Assembly: GCF_901709675.1 (NCBI RefSeq)
Contig: NC_051088.1
Location: 10,630,193-10,694,192 of the forward strand
Direction of reading: 5' to 3'
DNA length: 64,000 nucleotides
From: Syngnathus acus
Lineage: Eukaryota > Chordata > Actinopteri > Syngnathiformes > Syngnathidae
The notes below the pieces were generated by a model. The model was not told the origin of the DNA. It ran no database searches and was given only the letters and a program-made list of their open reading frames with translations. Both the position numbers and the translations under genes were made by a program. This document shows positions 1 to 10,802 of the stretch, piece after piece. The first letter of the stretch is position 1; each line of letters opens with the position of its first letter.

Positions 1-3000
1 TATAAAAAGTTATTAACTGATACTGAACACTTTAAGTCTTAAAAAAGAAAAAGATAAATTAATGATAAATTGAACATGATGCTCTTCATATATTGAAACA
101 GTCAGGAAGGTATCTTGGGCTCTGTGGATTTCAGCCACATATATTCTACATAAAGCCTGGACTTCAAGCATGTGGTTCACCTCATATGGAAACCTTGTAC
201 TTCATTTTTTGTCTGGGGTGCTGCGAACTCTTCTTACTCCAAAAACGGCAGTTCCAATCAAGTTGGTATGTTGCGTAAAACAAATAAATACACAACGCAA
301 TGATTTGCAAAATTTTAAAGCCTACAGTCTATTCAATTGAATACACTACAATGACAAAAGATTTGGTGTTCAAACTGATTCATGTTTTTTTTTTCTTGTT
401 CTTTTTTTGCCTTAGTTTCCATGTTGTAAAGATAATTACATGGCCTCGCATAGCCATGCCGCTGCCCAGGAGGATGATGATAATGATGCGTTCAATAAAT
501 TGACTTCTACAGTGATTCAGTATTCAATGTACATCATTGTTATATTTAAGAATGATATACGATGACATCCACCACACAAATTCGCAGAGCTCAGAATCTT
601 TCTGCCTGTACCTCACCAAAAACGTACTACACCACCTGCACTTCAAATTAAACCTGCTCCGACCGGGTCTACATTCTACTCTACTATCAGTCACAAATCA
701 GGATGCGCCAATTTTCTACACCAAGCACACATGCACTGTCTACGAAAATAGAGGTCTTAAGTGTGCAGTGTATTTTATTGTGATTTGCATTCCAGTAGAC
801 TGATATGATTATGTCGTTAAGTTGTGTGCATCCATCCATGTTTATGTTCTTCGGAGCTACTGGATGTAACATATTTGTTCGACACAATCTCCTTCAGTTC
901 TTGAAGGTTTATTGCATTTATCCCAAATGGTCCTTTTTATTTTGTCTGTAAAAGTGTTTCATTTGACATAAATGATAATATACAGGAACACTGGAAATGT
1001 GGTCATATGAATTATATATACACACTATAAAATGTTGCTATTGTGAAAGCACTGAAGACTTACAGAAGGGAGAAACAAAAACAAAGAATGCCTCACACTA
1101 TGCCATAAACTCAATTAATACAATTACAGAATTAGTATGATAAATAAACAAAAAAAAAAATTAATGCATCAATTATTACAGGATTTTTATGATGTAAATA
1201 CTAGGTGGGCAAAATTAAAGGAGGGAATAAGCTGAGTGTTTACTCCTCCCTGTTCTAGAATCCTTTACATTAATACTACAGACTCAGAAATTCACAGTTA
1301 AGTGGTATTACACAGTAATGTGTGCAGCAGGGTTGGCGAACCTTGTCTTTACTGAGGGCTTGAAATTTATCACAGAAATTGAAGGCTAGGCATTCACCTT
1401 CTGCACACCAATAGACATGACGCATAGCATATTGATTTGAGTGGAGAAATGTTGCCTGTGGGCAAACCTGTCGGTGGCTAATGAACTCAGAATCAATTGC
1501 TTGCTGAAAGCTAGTTGATGGTCCCCTGACCCAAAATGCATTTTACAAAAGTTTAAATGGAAGTCGACATAAATATTAAGTATGGCAACTCACAAAATGT
1601 TATGTCTACTATCTAAACTATAAAGTGCACGTTTTTCAAGAAGTTTTTATTTATCTTTCCTGGTCAGGAGCTCAGTACCCCTTCGTCCTAAATCTATGTT
1701 TTGACAATAGTCCTGGAACTATTCTGACATCTGATATATGCCGTTACAGATATACGACAGAGAACAACCCCCCACCTGCCCCCCAAAACAAAACATTATG
1801 GTTTGTATGGAGTGGTATGGGTTAGGTTGGTCTTCATGATTGTATTCTGAGCTCCTAATTGGAGAGTTCTTCAGAAGCAACCCTTCAATCATTCAGCAAA
1901 CTTTAATTATGAATAAAAGCCACATTATTTTTAGCCTTAACTTGAGTTGACTGACACGTCAAAACCTGAATGCAACTAAACTGCTGTCAGTTCTGACTCC
2001 CTTAAATGCAGTGTGACATATTTCGCTCCGACACCAACGAGGCTGCAACTCACAGATAATACTTCACATGCGGAGCTTATATGAAGGCATTTTGAACCTA
2101 ATCTTGCCACTTTCAGTTTTTGCTCAGCAAGCCCATTTCATTTTAAATGAATGCAAATTGAAAAGACCGCCTGGTAAAATAAGAATTTGATGAACATCGC
2201 TTGAGATTATTTCAAAGGAATGGGTGGAAGTTAACTTTCTCTTCATGAGAATTATGTTTCATGGATGGATGAGTTTTGCAGAGTGGCAGCACCAACTGCC
2301 TGGTAGGCTGCACTGCATCATCATCAATGTAATGTCACTTTGTCTGGCCAAGAACAAATGGTGGGGTATGACTGCTGTCTGCCCATGAGGCAGCTTTGGA
2401 AGAAAATAATATTCCCCGTGATCAGCCGACCAAACATTAGTCTCTGTACAGCCGCTTTCTCGGGCAACGCTGGCAGCAGAGCGTTAACATGCTCCTCAGA
2501 CATGCGTGAGTGGCAACGTGAAAGACATTTAATACGGTAGATGAGCAAGAGACCTGGTGTAGTTAGAGCACACACACACACATGCATTTTTTTAAATTCA
2601 TTTTCTGTACCACTGATCCTGTCCAGGGGTTGTCTGCCACTCAGTCACAGAACATTGTCAGTTTAGACTTTGGCTCTCACACCGGCTGTCAGTTTTGTGA
2701 ACAGTTACAGAACTATTTGGCCTTGCCAAAAATGATTCTCTCACTTGTTCTTAACTTTCGCAGGGCTGCACACCCCTACAAAAGTTGTACAAAAATGTTT
2801 TCGCACTACAGCAACTATAATATTGCAAGTGGCCACTAAGATATCAACTTGAATAGGTAAAAACATGTTAAATAAAAAAAAATAAAAAAAACTTTTGCCT
2901 CAATCATTTGCTAGTCATACTGAAATAGCTAAAGAATTAGCTAAAAGTCATTGCTTGACCAGAAATTAAACATCTTCATTTCCGCTGAAAGGAACTCTCA

Positions 3001-3183
3001 GTAAGTACTAAGTGCCTTTAGAATTGGAGCAATATTTTTATAATTTACAGCAGTAGTTATATTCACAGTCTTGCTGACCCCCTATTTCTCAAAGAGGTTG
3101 CATTCCAGACTCACCTGGGAGTGGTGAAAATCCATACTATAGAGAGAAACCATAAATGGTTTTGTATTTGTTTGTTTTTAATA
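1..3183. other. Intergenic DNA, no gene recognised
   Basis: AT-rich sequence with only short open frames (under about 95 codons), none resembling a known protein and none flanked by convincing splice sites. A weak stretch near 2590-2650 resembles the degraded retroposon family described at 7460-7589, but it is too short to call. Small A runs occur near 1151 and 2876. It lies beyond the 3' end of ntsr1, which is transcribed toward it. Confidence 0.6.
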
Positions 3184-4122
3184 TACCGTTTTTTTCCGTG
3201 TATAATACGCCCCCATGTATAATACGCACCCTAACAATGGCATGTTGATGCTGGAAAAAAGCCTGTACCCATGTATAATACGCACCCAATTTTTTTTTTT
3301 TTTTTTTTTTTTTTAATTTTTTTTTTTTTTTTTAAAGTCCCAATGATCGTCACACACGCAGGGAGGCAATGGGTCCCATTTTTATAGTCTTTGGTATGGT
3401 CTTAACTAGGCTGGATGTATTTTTTTTGTTGGCGTTGATTTCTCCGACTGCCCGTAAAGGCACCACCGCGATCAGATGAAAAGAGAGGAAAGTGACGTGC
3501 GGACATGTGAAAAAGGCGGCTCTGTATGGGAGAGACGTTGAAGAGGAATAAAAACACCCTTGGAAACCAAAACTTGCCCCTCGTCGTGACTCGGAGCCGC
3601 AACAAATGTTTCGGATTTGTGTAGGGTACATTGTGACAGCAAACGAGCAGGTGATCGAGCAAGCGTCTGATACGAGAGCATTGCGTTCGTATGGAGCGTG
3701 TTTGAAGTGAACAGCAGAGACGAAAGGAACAAGGCAAAGTGTTGTGAAATAAAATATTACCTGTAATACGCATTTTGTTATTTGCTGATTGTATTAAACT
3801 ATCACATTCATTGTCAGTCAAGAAGAGAAGAGGACTATTATCCCTTCTTTGACGAAATGACCAGAGCACAGTACAAACACACTATTGTTCTTTCGGTATT
3901 TATTCAACCCACATTCTTTCACAACATGACAAGAAGAGAACAATACATAAATCAATACTCGTACCAGTACCATGATTTTCTTAAAAAAAAAAAAAAAAAA
4001 AAAAAAATTTAAATTAAAAAAAAAAAATTAAAAAAAAATTGTACCCATGTATAATGCGCACCCCAGATTTTAGGACAATAAATTAGTTAAATTTTGCGTA
4101 TTATACACGGAAAAAAACGGTA
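3184..4122 (+). mobile_element. Non-autonomous TA-flanked inverted-repeat DNA transposon (element B)
   Basis: The outer 27 bases at 3184-3210 are matched exactly, inverted, at 4096-4122. The ends read TACCGT followed by a T run and then CCGTGTATAATACGC, with the outer TA a likely target duplication. Just inside the ends, the motif TATAATACGC followed by a C-rich triplet recurs near 3221 and 3275 and again, in the same orientation, near 4049. The interior carries long T and A runs (about 3290-3333 and 3981-4030) and no transposase-like frame. The 155-codon open frame on the minus strand at 3402-3869 has no recognisable domain. The superfamily is not certain; a Tc1/mariner-like TA-targeting group is the simplest reading. 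Confidence 0.85.
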
Positions 4123-4229
4123 GTTTAAACTCTCTCACAAAGGCCATTTTCACTTTCTCAATGTCAAGAAATGGGGGAATTTAACACCACTTTGATTTCA
4201 TCTGCAAAGTTCCCCAAATAAGAGGCAAA

Positions 4230-4630
4230 ACATTTTGTCAGGAACAGAATGGAGCAGGGCGCCCAAATGCAGCTTGGACCAGGGTTTATTGAGGCAAAAG
4301 GTAGTTGGAAGGGAGGTAGGTGGGGAACTGAAGACACAGACGGGATAGAGACTCACGGCCAGCAAACAGACAGACCGACCGACCGACATAAGTCCATTTG
4401 GACAAGGTTAAAATACTGACCGTAAGCCTCCAGACAGACTGAGGGGAAAACCAAACAACAGGAACACTGGGCACGGACAGGGACTGAACAGAACAGCAGA
4501 CACCGACGAGGAGGAACACACGGGCGAGGTTTAAATACATGAGACAACAAGAGGGAGCAGGTGACAGACATTACGGTAACCAGAGGGGTGTGGCTGGGTG
4601 AAGTTGCCGGTCGAGTCTGCTCTGGCATGG
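4230..4630. repeat. Degenerate dispersed repeat, family not identified
   Basis: Purine-rich sequence opening with a CCCAAATGCAG motif followed by GGGTTTATTGAGG, then many AACAG/GACAG-type words and a (GACC)n patch near 4373-4387. The same start pattern, CCCAAAAGCAG followed by a TTTAT block, occurs near 24330-24377. That suggests two old copies of one teleost dispersed repeat. Inverted ends or a target duplication could not be fixed. It could instead be simple purine-biased sequence. Confidence 0.35.
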
Positions 4631-6860
4631 CACGTGATATTTTTCTTGCTTTAAGATGGTTATTTTAGGTTATATTAGTTTATTGCATATAAAACAAAAC
4701 ATTATTCAAACATTGTATATTTAAACACCAAAATGTTCAAACCTAACCAATCCCCAAAATTGTCTTTACAATCTTACACTGTATGTGAGTCTAAACACAG
4801 TATTCTGATTATTATTGCGTTTGTGAAAGGGGGAGCAGATTGTGCCCAAGAGACTAAATTTTAATCTCTCATCACATGGCTGCTTGAAAACTGCATTCAT
4901 GTGCTTGCTGAGTGCAATTCTTCTCTTAAGACCACTGCTATCAGTTGTCAAGTGTGCCTGCCAGAAAAGGTCACAGCCTGCTGTGCTAAGTGTGTGTTTG
5001 CACACCTTTAAATGTCCATATATGCCGATGTGAGCGCTTACTGAGAAAATGCTTCATGCCCTTTGCTTTCTCATTTAGAAATGAAATAAAACTCCATTTA
5101 TTCACCAACGTAAGGTGGTTGGTGGTGGTGAATCATCTAAAAACAAGGCCATTTCTTTTCTAAAAGAATGCCTTGAGACAAATGGAACTATACTCTACTC
5201 ATAAAATGGCTTTAGTGCTATTGTGTCACATTTATATTCTTACTTCCAATGCTCGATCTCTCTGGATGCAAGATTTTTAGTCCAATCAGATCTCAGCCAC
5301 TGGATGCTGCCATAATAATATAATCGACACTTCAGAATCAGTAATGCTTCAAAGTATATTGGCAATGAGACAGTTGCTTTAACCAATCAGGTTACTCAGT
5401 TCACTCAGTCATGTTAGAATGTTCCTGTCTTGGTCAGAGCAAGCCAAGTTTGGGTAGCAAAACACATCTGTAGCAATCTCATCTGCACATATTTATTACA
5501 TCCAATAATCAGCATGCATTTCATGTAAATGTATGCTTTGTCATGTGATTAAATACATTTAATAAACTGTTAAATAAACAGTACAGTCGATTTTGTATTA
5601 AGCGGTGGGATAAGTTGGATTCTTAGGTCTGTGAATAAAAGTGCACGCCTCACTACTGAAATATATGATTTATTTCAGGGTGGAGGTAATCACAGTAACG
5701 TTAAGGCATTCTAAAATAAAGATTTCTAAATGAATAGAATTACAGACCACATATAGTGCTTCTTGCCATCAGTAAAACATTTTACAATGAAAGCTCAGAC
5801 ATGCTTTGGTGAAAAACATCTTCAGATTTGAGTGAACAGCCTTTTTGGAATAGCCTTTTAAATGAAATGGCCATTTTGTGTCTATCCATATTAATAAAAA
5901 ACACAATAACAAAACATAAATTGCAGAGAGACATCAGTGAATACATTCAACTTAATCAATTGTTTCAGCACACAACAACGTTCTTGACAAAGGCAATAGA
6001 GGCAACAACAGGAAATTGCACTTTTGATTCAGTATGGAGTCAGAGCCAGAACAGGAACAAACATTGACCTACGGAACCCCATTAAAGGTCGGACTTGGTC
6101 TAAACTTTACAAAGATTTACACCTAACAGCAACAAACAAGTCTGCATGATTTAACAATACAAATGTTTCTTTACATTTCATTAATTGCACATTTACAGAA
6201 TTATTTTTTTTCCTTTCTTTTCACAAAGGGTAACGTCATAACATATGTAAATCTCAGTTATGTGTTCTGTATATACAGTAACACTTCTTTGCTTCCAAAA
6301 GATGACTCATTTAGATTTGATGGGCACCACAGTTAAAAAAAAAAAGTGTAAAGCAAGGAGTGGAAAAGTTTTTTTTTCTTAACAACTCATTTGTTGTCTT
6401 CCTGTTTGTGTCTACATGCTGAGTGAGCAATGAGTTTACGCTTGTTTAAATCAGTGAATGTATACAGGGTGTTGCTGTATGAGCTACTTTGAGATGCACG
6501 GATCAATGCAAAATTGAAGGGAATTTTCTTTGTTATTTTACTCATATTGTCTGGAGACATACTGTTGAGACATAAAGACATATCGATTTCTTTTTCGCAT
6601 TTTATCAAATAGTTAAGATTTTCATCAATTAGCTACCACAGCTAGCTCGTGCTCATTAGGAGTGATTTTCAAACCTGGCAATTACTACTGTGAATAGAGA
6701 AATACAAACCATTACTTAAAAAAAAATTCCTTTATTAAATTGACAAAGGCTGTTTTCATGTTTGAAATTTGATATTCAGGAGCTTGAGTATCTGCAACAG
6801 GGCTGTGTCAAACAGCAAATAATATGACTAAATATGAAAAAAATGAAAAGCCATCAGAGG
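4631..6860. other. Intergenic DNA downstream of ntsr1
   Basis: No gene, tRNA or recognisable mobile element is seen. Open frames are short and lack splice context or similarity I can name. The last part may include 3' untranslated sequence of ntsr1 if a more distal polyadenylation site is used; several minus-strand AATAAA-like words occur, for example at 6731-6736. Confidence 0.5.
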
Positions 6861-6866
6861 TTTATT
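6861..6866 (-). terminator. ntsr1: Candidate ntsr1 polyadenylation signal (AATAAA)
   Basis: The plus-strand TTTATT reads AATAAA on the gene strand, about 120 bases after the ntsr1 stop codon. It is the first canonical hexamer downstream. Such words are common in AT-rich DNA, so it is only a candidate. Confidence 0.3.
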
Positions 6867-6986
6867 TCACAATTTTTCACAATGAGGGTTCGAGTTCTGG
6901 AATGTGTCCGAATCCATGACAGAGATGGACTAGTAATGGTAATGGAAGGTTTGCTGCTTTGTGTATTCCAGCATGGTCCAACGGAA

Positions 6987-7242
6987 TCAATAGGCAGTCT
7001 CCTTAATAATGTTGGTGGAGAGGGTGTGGTTGCTGGAGATGCTGAGAGAGTGGCGGGTCATAGGGCCAGAGCGCCTCCTGGGGGAGTGACGACAGGGCAT
7101 GCACAAGTGGTGCAGCGTGGAGAGGAAAATCTGGCGGAAGGGAGCCGAAACCAAATTGTAGAGGACGGGGTTGATGGCAGAGCTGACGTAGAAGAGGACG
7201 TTGGTCAGCAGGTAGAAGTAGTGGTAGAAGTCATACAGGTTA
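6987..7242 (-). CDS. ntsr1: Neurotensin receptor 1, coding exon 4 (last)
   Basis: This exon encodes residues 321-404 plus the last base of split codon Asp320. It supplies the end of extracellular loop 3, transmembrane helix 7 and the cytoplasmic tail. Landmarks are YDFYHYFY at the start of helix 7, the NPVLY form of the NPxxY activation motif at 344-348, and a CMPC pair (367, 370) in the position of palmitoylated tail cysteines. The ending has SSNHTLS and closes with KETAY, close to the known receptor terminus (SSNHTLS, RETLY). The acceptor is a CCCTCAG on the minus strand at 7243-7249. The stop TGA is at 6987-6989. The joined protein is 404 residues; human NTSR1 has 418. The plus-strand open frame over this exon is its antisense shadow. 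Confidence 0.95.
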
Positions 7243-7459
7243 CTGAGGGAAATTGGAAAAGACAGTTGGAGTCATTGCCACTTTCTGGAAAACCTCCACA
7301 TAGCAGGTTTTATTTTACTTGGAAATAAATCATAACACAATCTGTCATCTCATTAGATATTGTTCAACACTCAACCAAACAAACTCTGTCCACTTTGTTT
7401 CCGAGCCTCCAAATGTTGTGGTATCAAAGATTAACAATTAATGGGCTGTTATGATTGGC

Positions 7460-7589
7460 TGCGATTGGCTGGCAACCGGTTCAGGGTGTCCCCCGCCTGC
7501 TGCCCGATGACGGCTGGGATAGGCTCCAGCACGCCCGCGACCCCCGTGGGGACTAAGCGGTACAGAAGATGGATGGATGGATGGATGGA
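7460..7589 (+). mobile_element. 5'-truncated retroposon (SINE or LINE tail) with GGAT tail, in ntsr1 intron 3
   Basis: The body contains GATTGGCTGGCAACCGG and GGGATAGGCTCCAGCACGCC and ends in (GGAT)n near 7569-7589, a very common teleost retroposon 3' end. It is bounded by a perfect 13-bp direct repeat, TGTTATGATTGGC, at 7447-7459 and 7590-7602. This is the mark of target-primed reverse transcription. It is inserted antisense to ntsr1. Related, more decayed copies lie at 33239-33454, 20399-20520 and 16823-16858. Whether the parent is a SINE or a LINE 3' end cannot be decided here. Confidence 0.85.
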
Positions 7590-9485
7590 TGTTATGATTG
7601 GCAAAGATTTTAGTGATCATTGTATTCATGTTTTTTGTTCACGGAAGGGTGCCAACATGTGTACTTCCTTTAATTCTCTAGATGGCCAATGAACACATCA
7701 TTTTGACTTCATGAGCTCGCGCTCCTTCTTTGCCGGTTCGCTGATTCTATTCGTCACCGTCTAATTTATTCCGAACAATACATGACAGAATAAGTTCAGA
7801 TGACCTACACCAGTTCTTTTAAAAATAATCTCGTCATGCGCTTCCTGCAATTAGTCACCTAGATTTAAGTGGGCCGTCTCGTTTTTTTTTCCACCACACA
7901 TTTCATTTTCTCATGCAATTTAACTGTAATTGTAGCCTGATAACAGAACACAGAGTTATAAAATGTTAAGATAGCACATTTTTAATGAAGTATGACTGTA
8001 TACATTCAGTACAGTAGACAAAGATAGTTAGATATCCTGTCAGCTAACTAAAATCAGATACATTTTATTTGTATAGCACTTTTCATACTTTAAAAAAATC
8101 AACATAAAATGTTTTTTTATAAATGAAAACAATATAAAAAAATCTTATATCTTAAGCGCTGGCAATAAGGACTTCATTGAAGATGGAGAAGTTAGGAATT
8201 CTGTCTCTAGAAGTTGATGCAGTAGAGAAGATATAAGGTGTTTATAAAAGTCAGGGGTTTCCGCACACAAAAAATGACTCCTTAATAAATAGTTGCAAAT
8301 CTTATGTGGACAATTTTATCTCTCATCTTCAAATTGGGACTGCATTGAGGAACCATGTGACACTGTGGTGCACAGGCAATAAACACAATATAGTGGATAG
8401 GTCAGCACACATTGATATGTTATGAACATGACACACCATCTCAATAACTCGAGTCGGCTTGATTGATCGCTTCTTTTCGTAGAGATGGAGGTCTGAGACA
8501 TGGGTCTTGTACATGGGCGCACACAGTCAATGATGTGTGTGTCCGTTAGCATACAGGTGCACCATTAAAGAAGAATGAGGATAAGACAAGAACAACTGGG
8601 ATTGTTTAGAGCATGACCTTTTCATTATGAAGTTATACTCTCTGGATTGTGCACCACTAGCATTAGAAGAACTTTGAACAGAATTTGAGCTGACAATTAC
8701 GACTATACTTGAAATGTGATTAATGGAATGCTGATTCTTAAGCATGTTGTCAATGATGATGAAAAATTGCTGTTAGCGTCAGCAGTACAGCTGGCTGTGT
8801 TTTGATGAATGGTGCCATGATAGAAAAAAGCCTTTTGATACTTTGGCAGCAGTAGACTTGACGGTGCACTTAATTTGTGCATTTGAACGAGACAAAGCTC
8901 AGTGCAGGGTTTCAATGATTTTCCAGTTTTTCTTTACATTCTGTCACTGTCCAAAAAACATGAATGCAATCTGGATTAAGATTCATGATATAAAATAATC
9001 AAAATTTACTCATTCACAGTCAATACAAGACCAAAACTATCTGCAAACATTGCTAAACACTCTTCAGAGGGATGAGCTCCGATAGGTGTGAGCCCTCATT
9101 AGGAGAAAGCGACTTTCAAGAGAGCAACATTTATGATCCAATTGTCATTAGCAAGTCATTACTCACTAATGAAAATTGGATCTGGTTCATATGGAGCAGA
9201 CATTGCACTCCAAGGCTCCCCCAAAAACAAAACATGATAGACTTGTGATTTTCAGCGAGTAAAGGGCTATCAGCAAAAGTTAAAAAGCACTGGGCCCAAA
9301 ATCGAACCCTGAGGGACACCACACTTTTTATATACTATATATCAGTGGTCCCCAACCACCGGGCCGCGGACCGGTACCGGTCCGTGGGTCACTTGGTACC
9401 GGGCCGCGGAGCCGCACAGGAAAAAAAAATAAAAATAAAAAAATTTTTTTTTTTCTTTTCATTGACGATCAATTCATTCAGGTTA

Positions 9486-9699
9486 AGACGCTCGTCCCGG
9501 TCACGTGACATGTTTCCCCAGTCGAGCCCGCAAAGCTAGCAAAAATGAGTAAGAATTTATTTTGAAAAATATAAAAAATTTGGCGAATCTCTCCCGGAGG
9601 TGCATCTGAAAAATAAGGACTCTTGACACAGGGCGCTCGTCTCGGTCACGTGACATGTCACCACAGTCAAGCCCGCGAGGCAAGCAAAAATGAGCAAGA
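9486..9699 (+). repeat. Imperfect tandem duplication of the hAT 5' region with E-box
   Basis: The block at about 9486-9552 recurs at about 9628-9699. Both copies hold CGCTCGTC, then CGGTCACGTGACATGT (with the E-box CACGTG), then CAGTC-AGCCCGC, then GCAAAAATGAG. Thus the presumed transposase promoter and start codon are duplicated about 145 bp apart. The first copy's ATG (9545-9547) opens only a few codons before a stop. The second (9690) opens the retained transposase frame. Confidence 0.8.
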
Positions 9700-10055
9700 A
9701 ACAGAGATGTTTGGAAAGCTTCTTCAGAAAGGGAAAAACGTCCAATGAGGACACTGAAGGAGAAGAGGCTACGACTTCTAAGAAAAGGAAAGCTGCATTT
9801 AAAAGAACATTTCTGGAGTCCTACCTAAAATATGGATTTATCGCCACAGGTGACTCTGACGCGCCAAGTGCACTCCGCATATGTGGCGAAAGGCTAGCTA
9901 ACGAGGCAATGAAGCCTTCAAACCTGCTTCGGCACATGGAGACCAAGCATCCTGCATTTAAAGACAAACCTTAACCACTTCGGGTGTCATTGTCTCCGAT
10001 TACGCCTAGATGGGAACGGCTCATTTCTGAGAAAAGAGCTCGGTGCTCCCACTAA
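9690..10055 (+). pseudogene. hAT transposase remnant: BED finger N-terminus joined to C-terminal tail
   Basis: An open frame of 94 codons (9690-9974) starts MSKKQRCLESFFRKGK. It contains ESYLKYGFIATGDSDAPS, then ICGERLANEAMKPSNLLRHM and ETKHPAF, the pattern of the BED zinc finger at the start of ZBED5/SCAND3-like hAT transposases. The first zinc-binding cysteine is missing: the segment reads SALRICGE where a CxxC pair is expected. After TAA (9972-9974) the same frame continues for 26 codons, PLRVSLSPITPRWERLISEK and so on, ending in SH and TAA at 10053-10055. That resembles the C-terminal tail of the same family. The dimerisation and catalytic core between them is gone. It is not expected to be functional. 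Confidence 0.75.
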
Positions 10056-10717
10056 TTCAACGTTTTATTCTTATGTGGTTTATATTTGTTTTTATGCCAG
10101 TCGTATCATTTTATTTCATCCTATTTATATATATAAATATTTAAATAATAAATATATAAATATATTTATTTATATAAAGGCCGGTCCGCGAAAATATTTC
10201 TGACACGTAACCGGTCCGTGGTGCAAAAAAGGTTGGGGACCACTGCTATATATGCAATATATATGCACACGGACGCCAGTCTACCAAAACAAGGCCCAGA
10301 CTGTAGGCCGTGGGCTGCCAGTTATCCATCAATGCATTAAAAAACAAAAGAGAGATCCTTTTTCTTACAGGTAAGTAATTCTTATTTTTGACAGTTTGCT
10401 ATGCTAGACCAACAACAAACAAACAAAAGAGTTTTACACATAAACTCGCTGTACCTAAATTGACCCCAAAGATATAAGACGCCTGCAAATTTAAAGGTAG
10501 CAGGAGGGATTTCTAAATGCTAATCATTTAACAAGAGCCAGGATCAGAATGTTAAATGGAGGTAATCCAATAAACAAGATGAATCCTTTCATTGGCAGCT
10601 CCTCTCAACTAATGACCTTCCAAGAGGCGCCTACAGCCAACACGTCTTGACGTATGTGTACATAAACGGTCATGTTCAGGCATGCAACGCTTGAGAGAAA
10701 AAAAATACATCACTCAC

Positions 10718-10802
10718 TCGGACCAGTCAGAAACGTAGCAGAACATGAGGCGACGGGCGTGATAAGGTAGCCAGCAGACCACAAACGCTATGACCACCGC
10801 TC
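10718..10802 (-). CDS. ntsr1: Neurotensin receptor 1, coding exon 3
   Basis: An 85-base exon that completes Arg292, encodes residues 293-319 and gives two bases of codon 320. Its product is transmembrane helix 6 and the start of extracellular loop 3: [20 protein letters not shown] followed by CYVSDWS. CWLP (301-304) is the helix 6 switch motif of class A receptors, and the HARRLMFCY stretch matches the neurotensin receptor HVRRLMFCY. The acceptor TTTAG (10803 onward) and donor GTGAGT (10712-10717) fit, and the phases (1 in, 2 out) match the neighbouring exons exactly. At 28 codons the exon is too short to be found by open-frame length. Confidence 0.95.

Larger units (their letters stand above)
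9343..10245 (+). mobile_element. hAT-superfamily DNA transposon, internal-deletion derivative
   Basis: The left end CAGTGGTCCCCAACC is matched inverted at the right end (10231-10245, GGTTGGGGACCACTG). The element is flanked by a perfect 8-bp duplication, CTATATAT, at 9335-9342 and 10246-10253. Short terminal repeats with an 8-bp target duplication define hAT. GC-rich subterminal blocks (CCGGTCCGTGG and variants) lie inside both ends. The 903-bp body keeps the start and the very end of a transposase frame and has lost the middle, so it is non-autonomous. Confidence 0.93.
7243..10717 (-). other. ntsr1: ntsr1 intron 3
   Basis: GT-AG intron of 3475 bases. The donor is GTGAGT at 10712-10717 and the acceptor CCCTCAG at 7243-7249 on the gene strand. 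It carries a young retroposon (7460-7589) and a hAT deletion derivative (9343-10245). A short stretch at about 8058-8095 (TTTATTTGTATAGCACTTTTC) resembles an inverted LINE/SINE 3' tail. The remainder shows no coding or RNA signal. Confidence 0.85.

Noticed and set aside
3402-3869. 155-codon minus-strand frame inside element B
   Set aside because: No transposase motif or known domain. Three overlapping frames of similar length suggest a chance lack of stops.
6834-7328. 164-codon open frame on the plus strand
   Set aside because: It is antisense to ntsr1 exon 4, which explains its length and composition.
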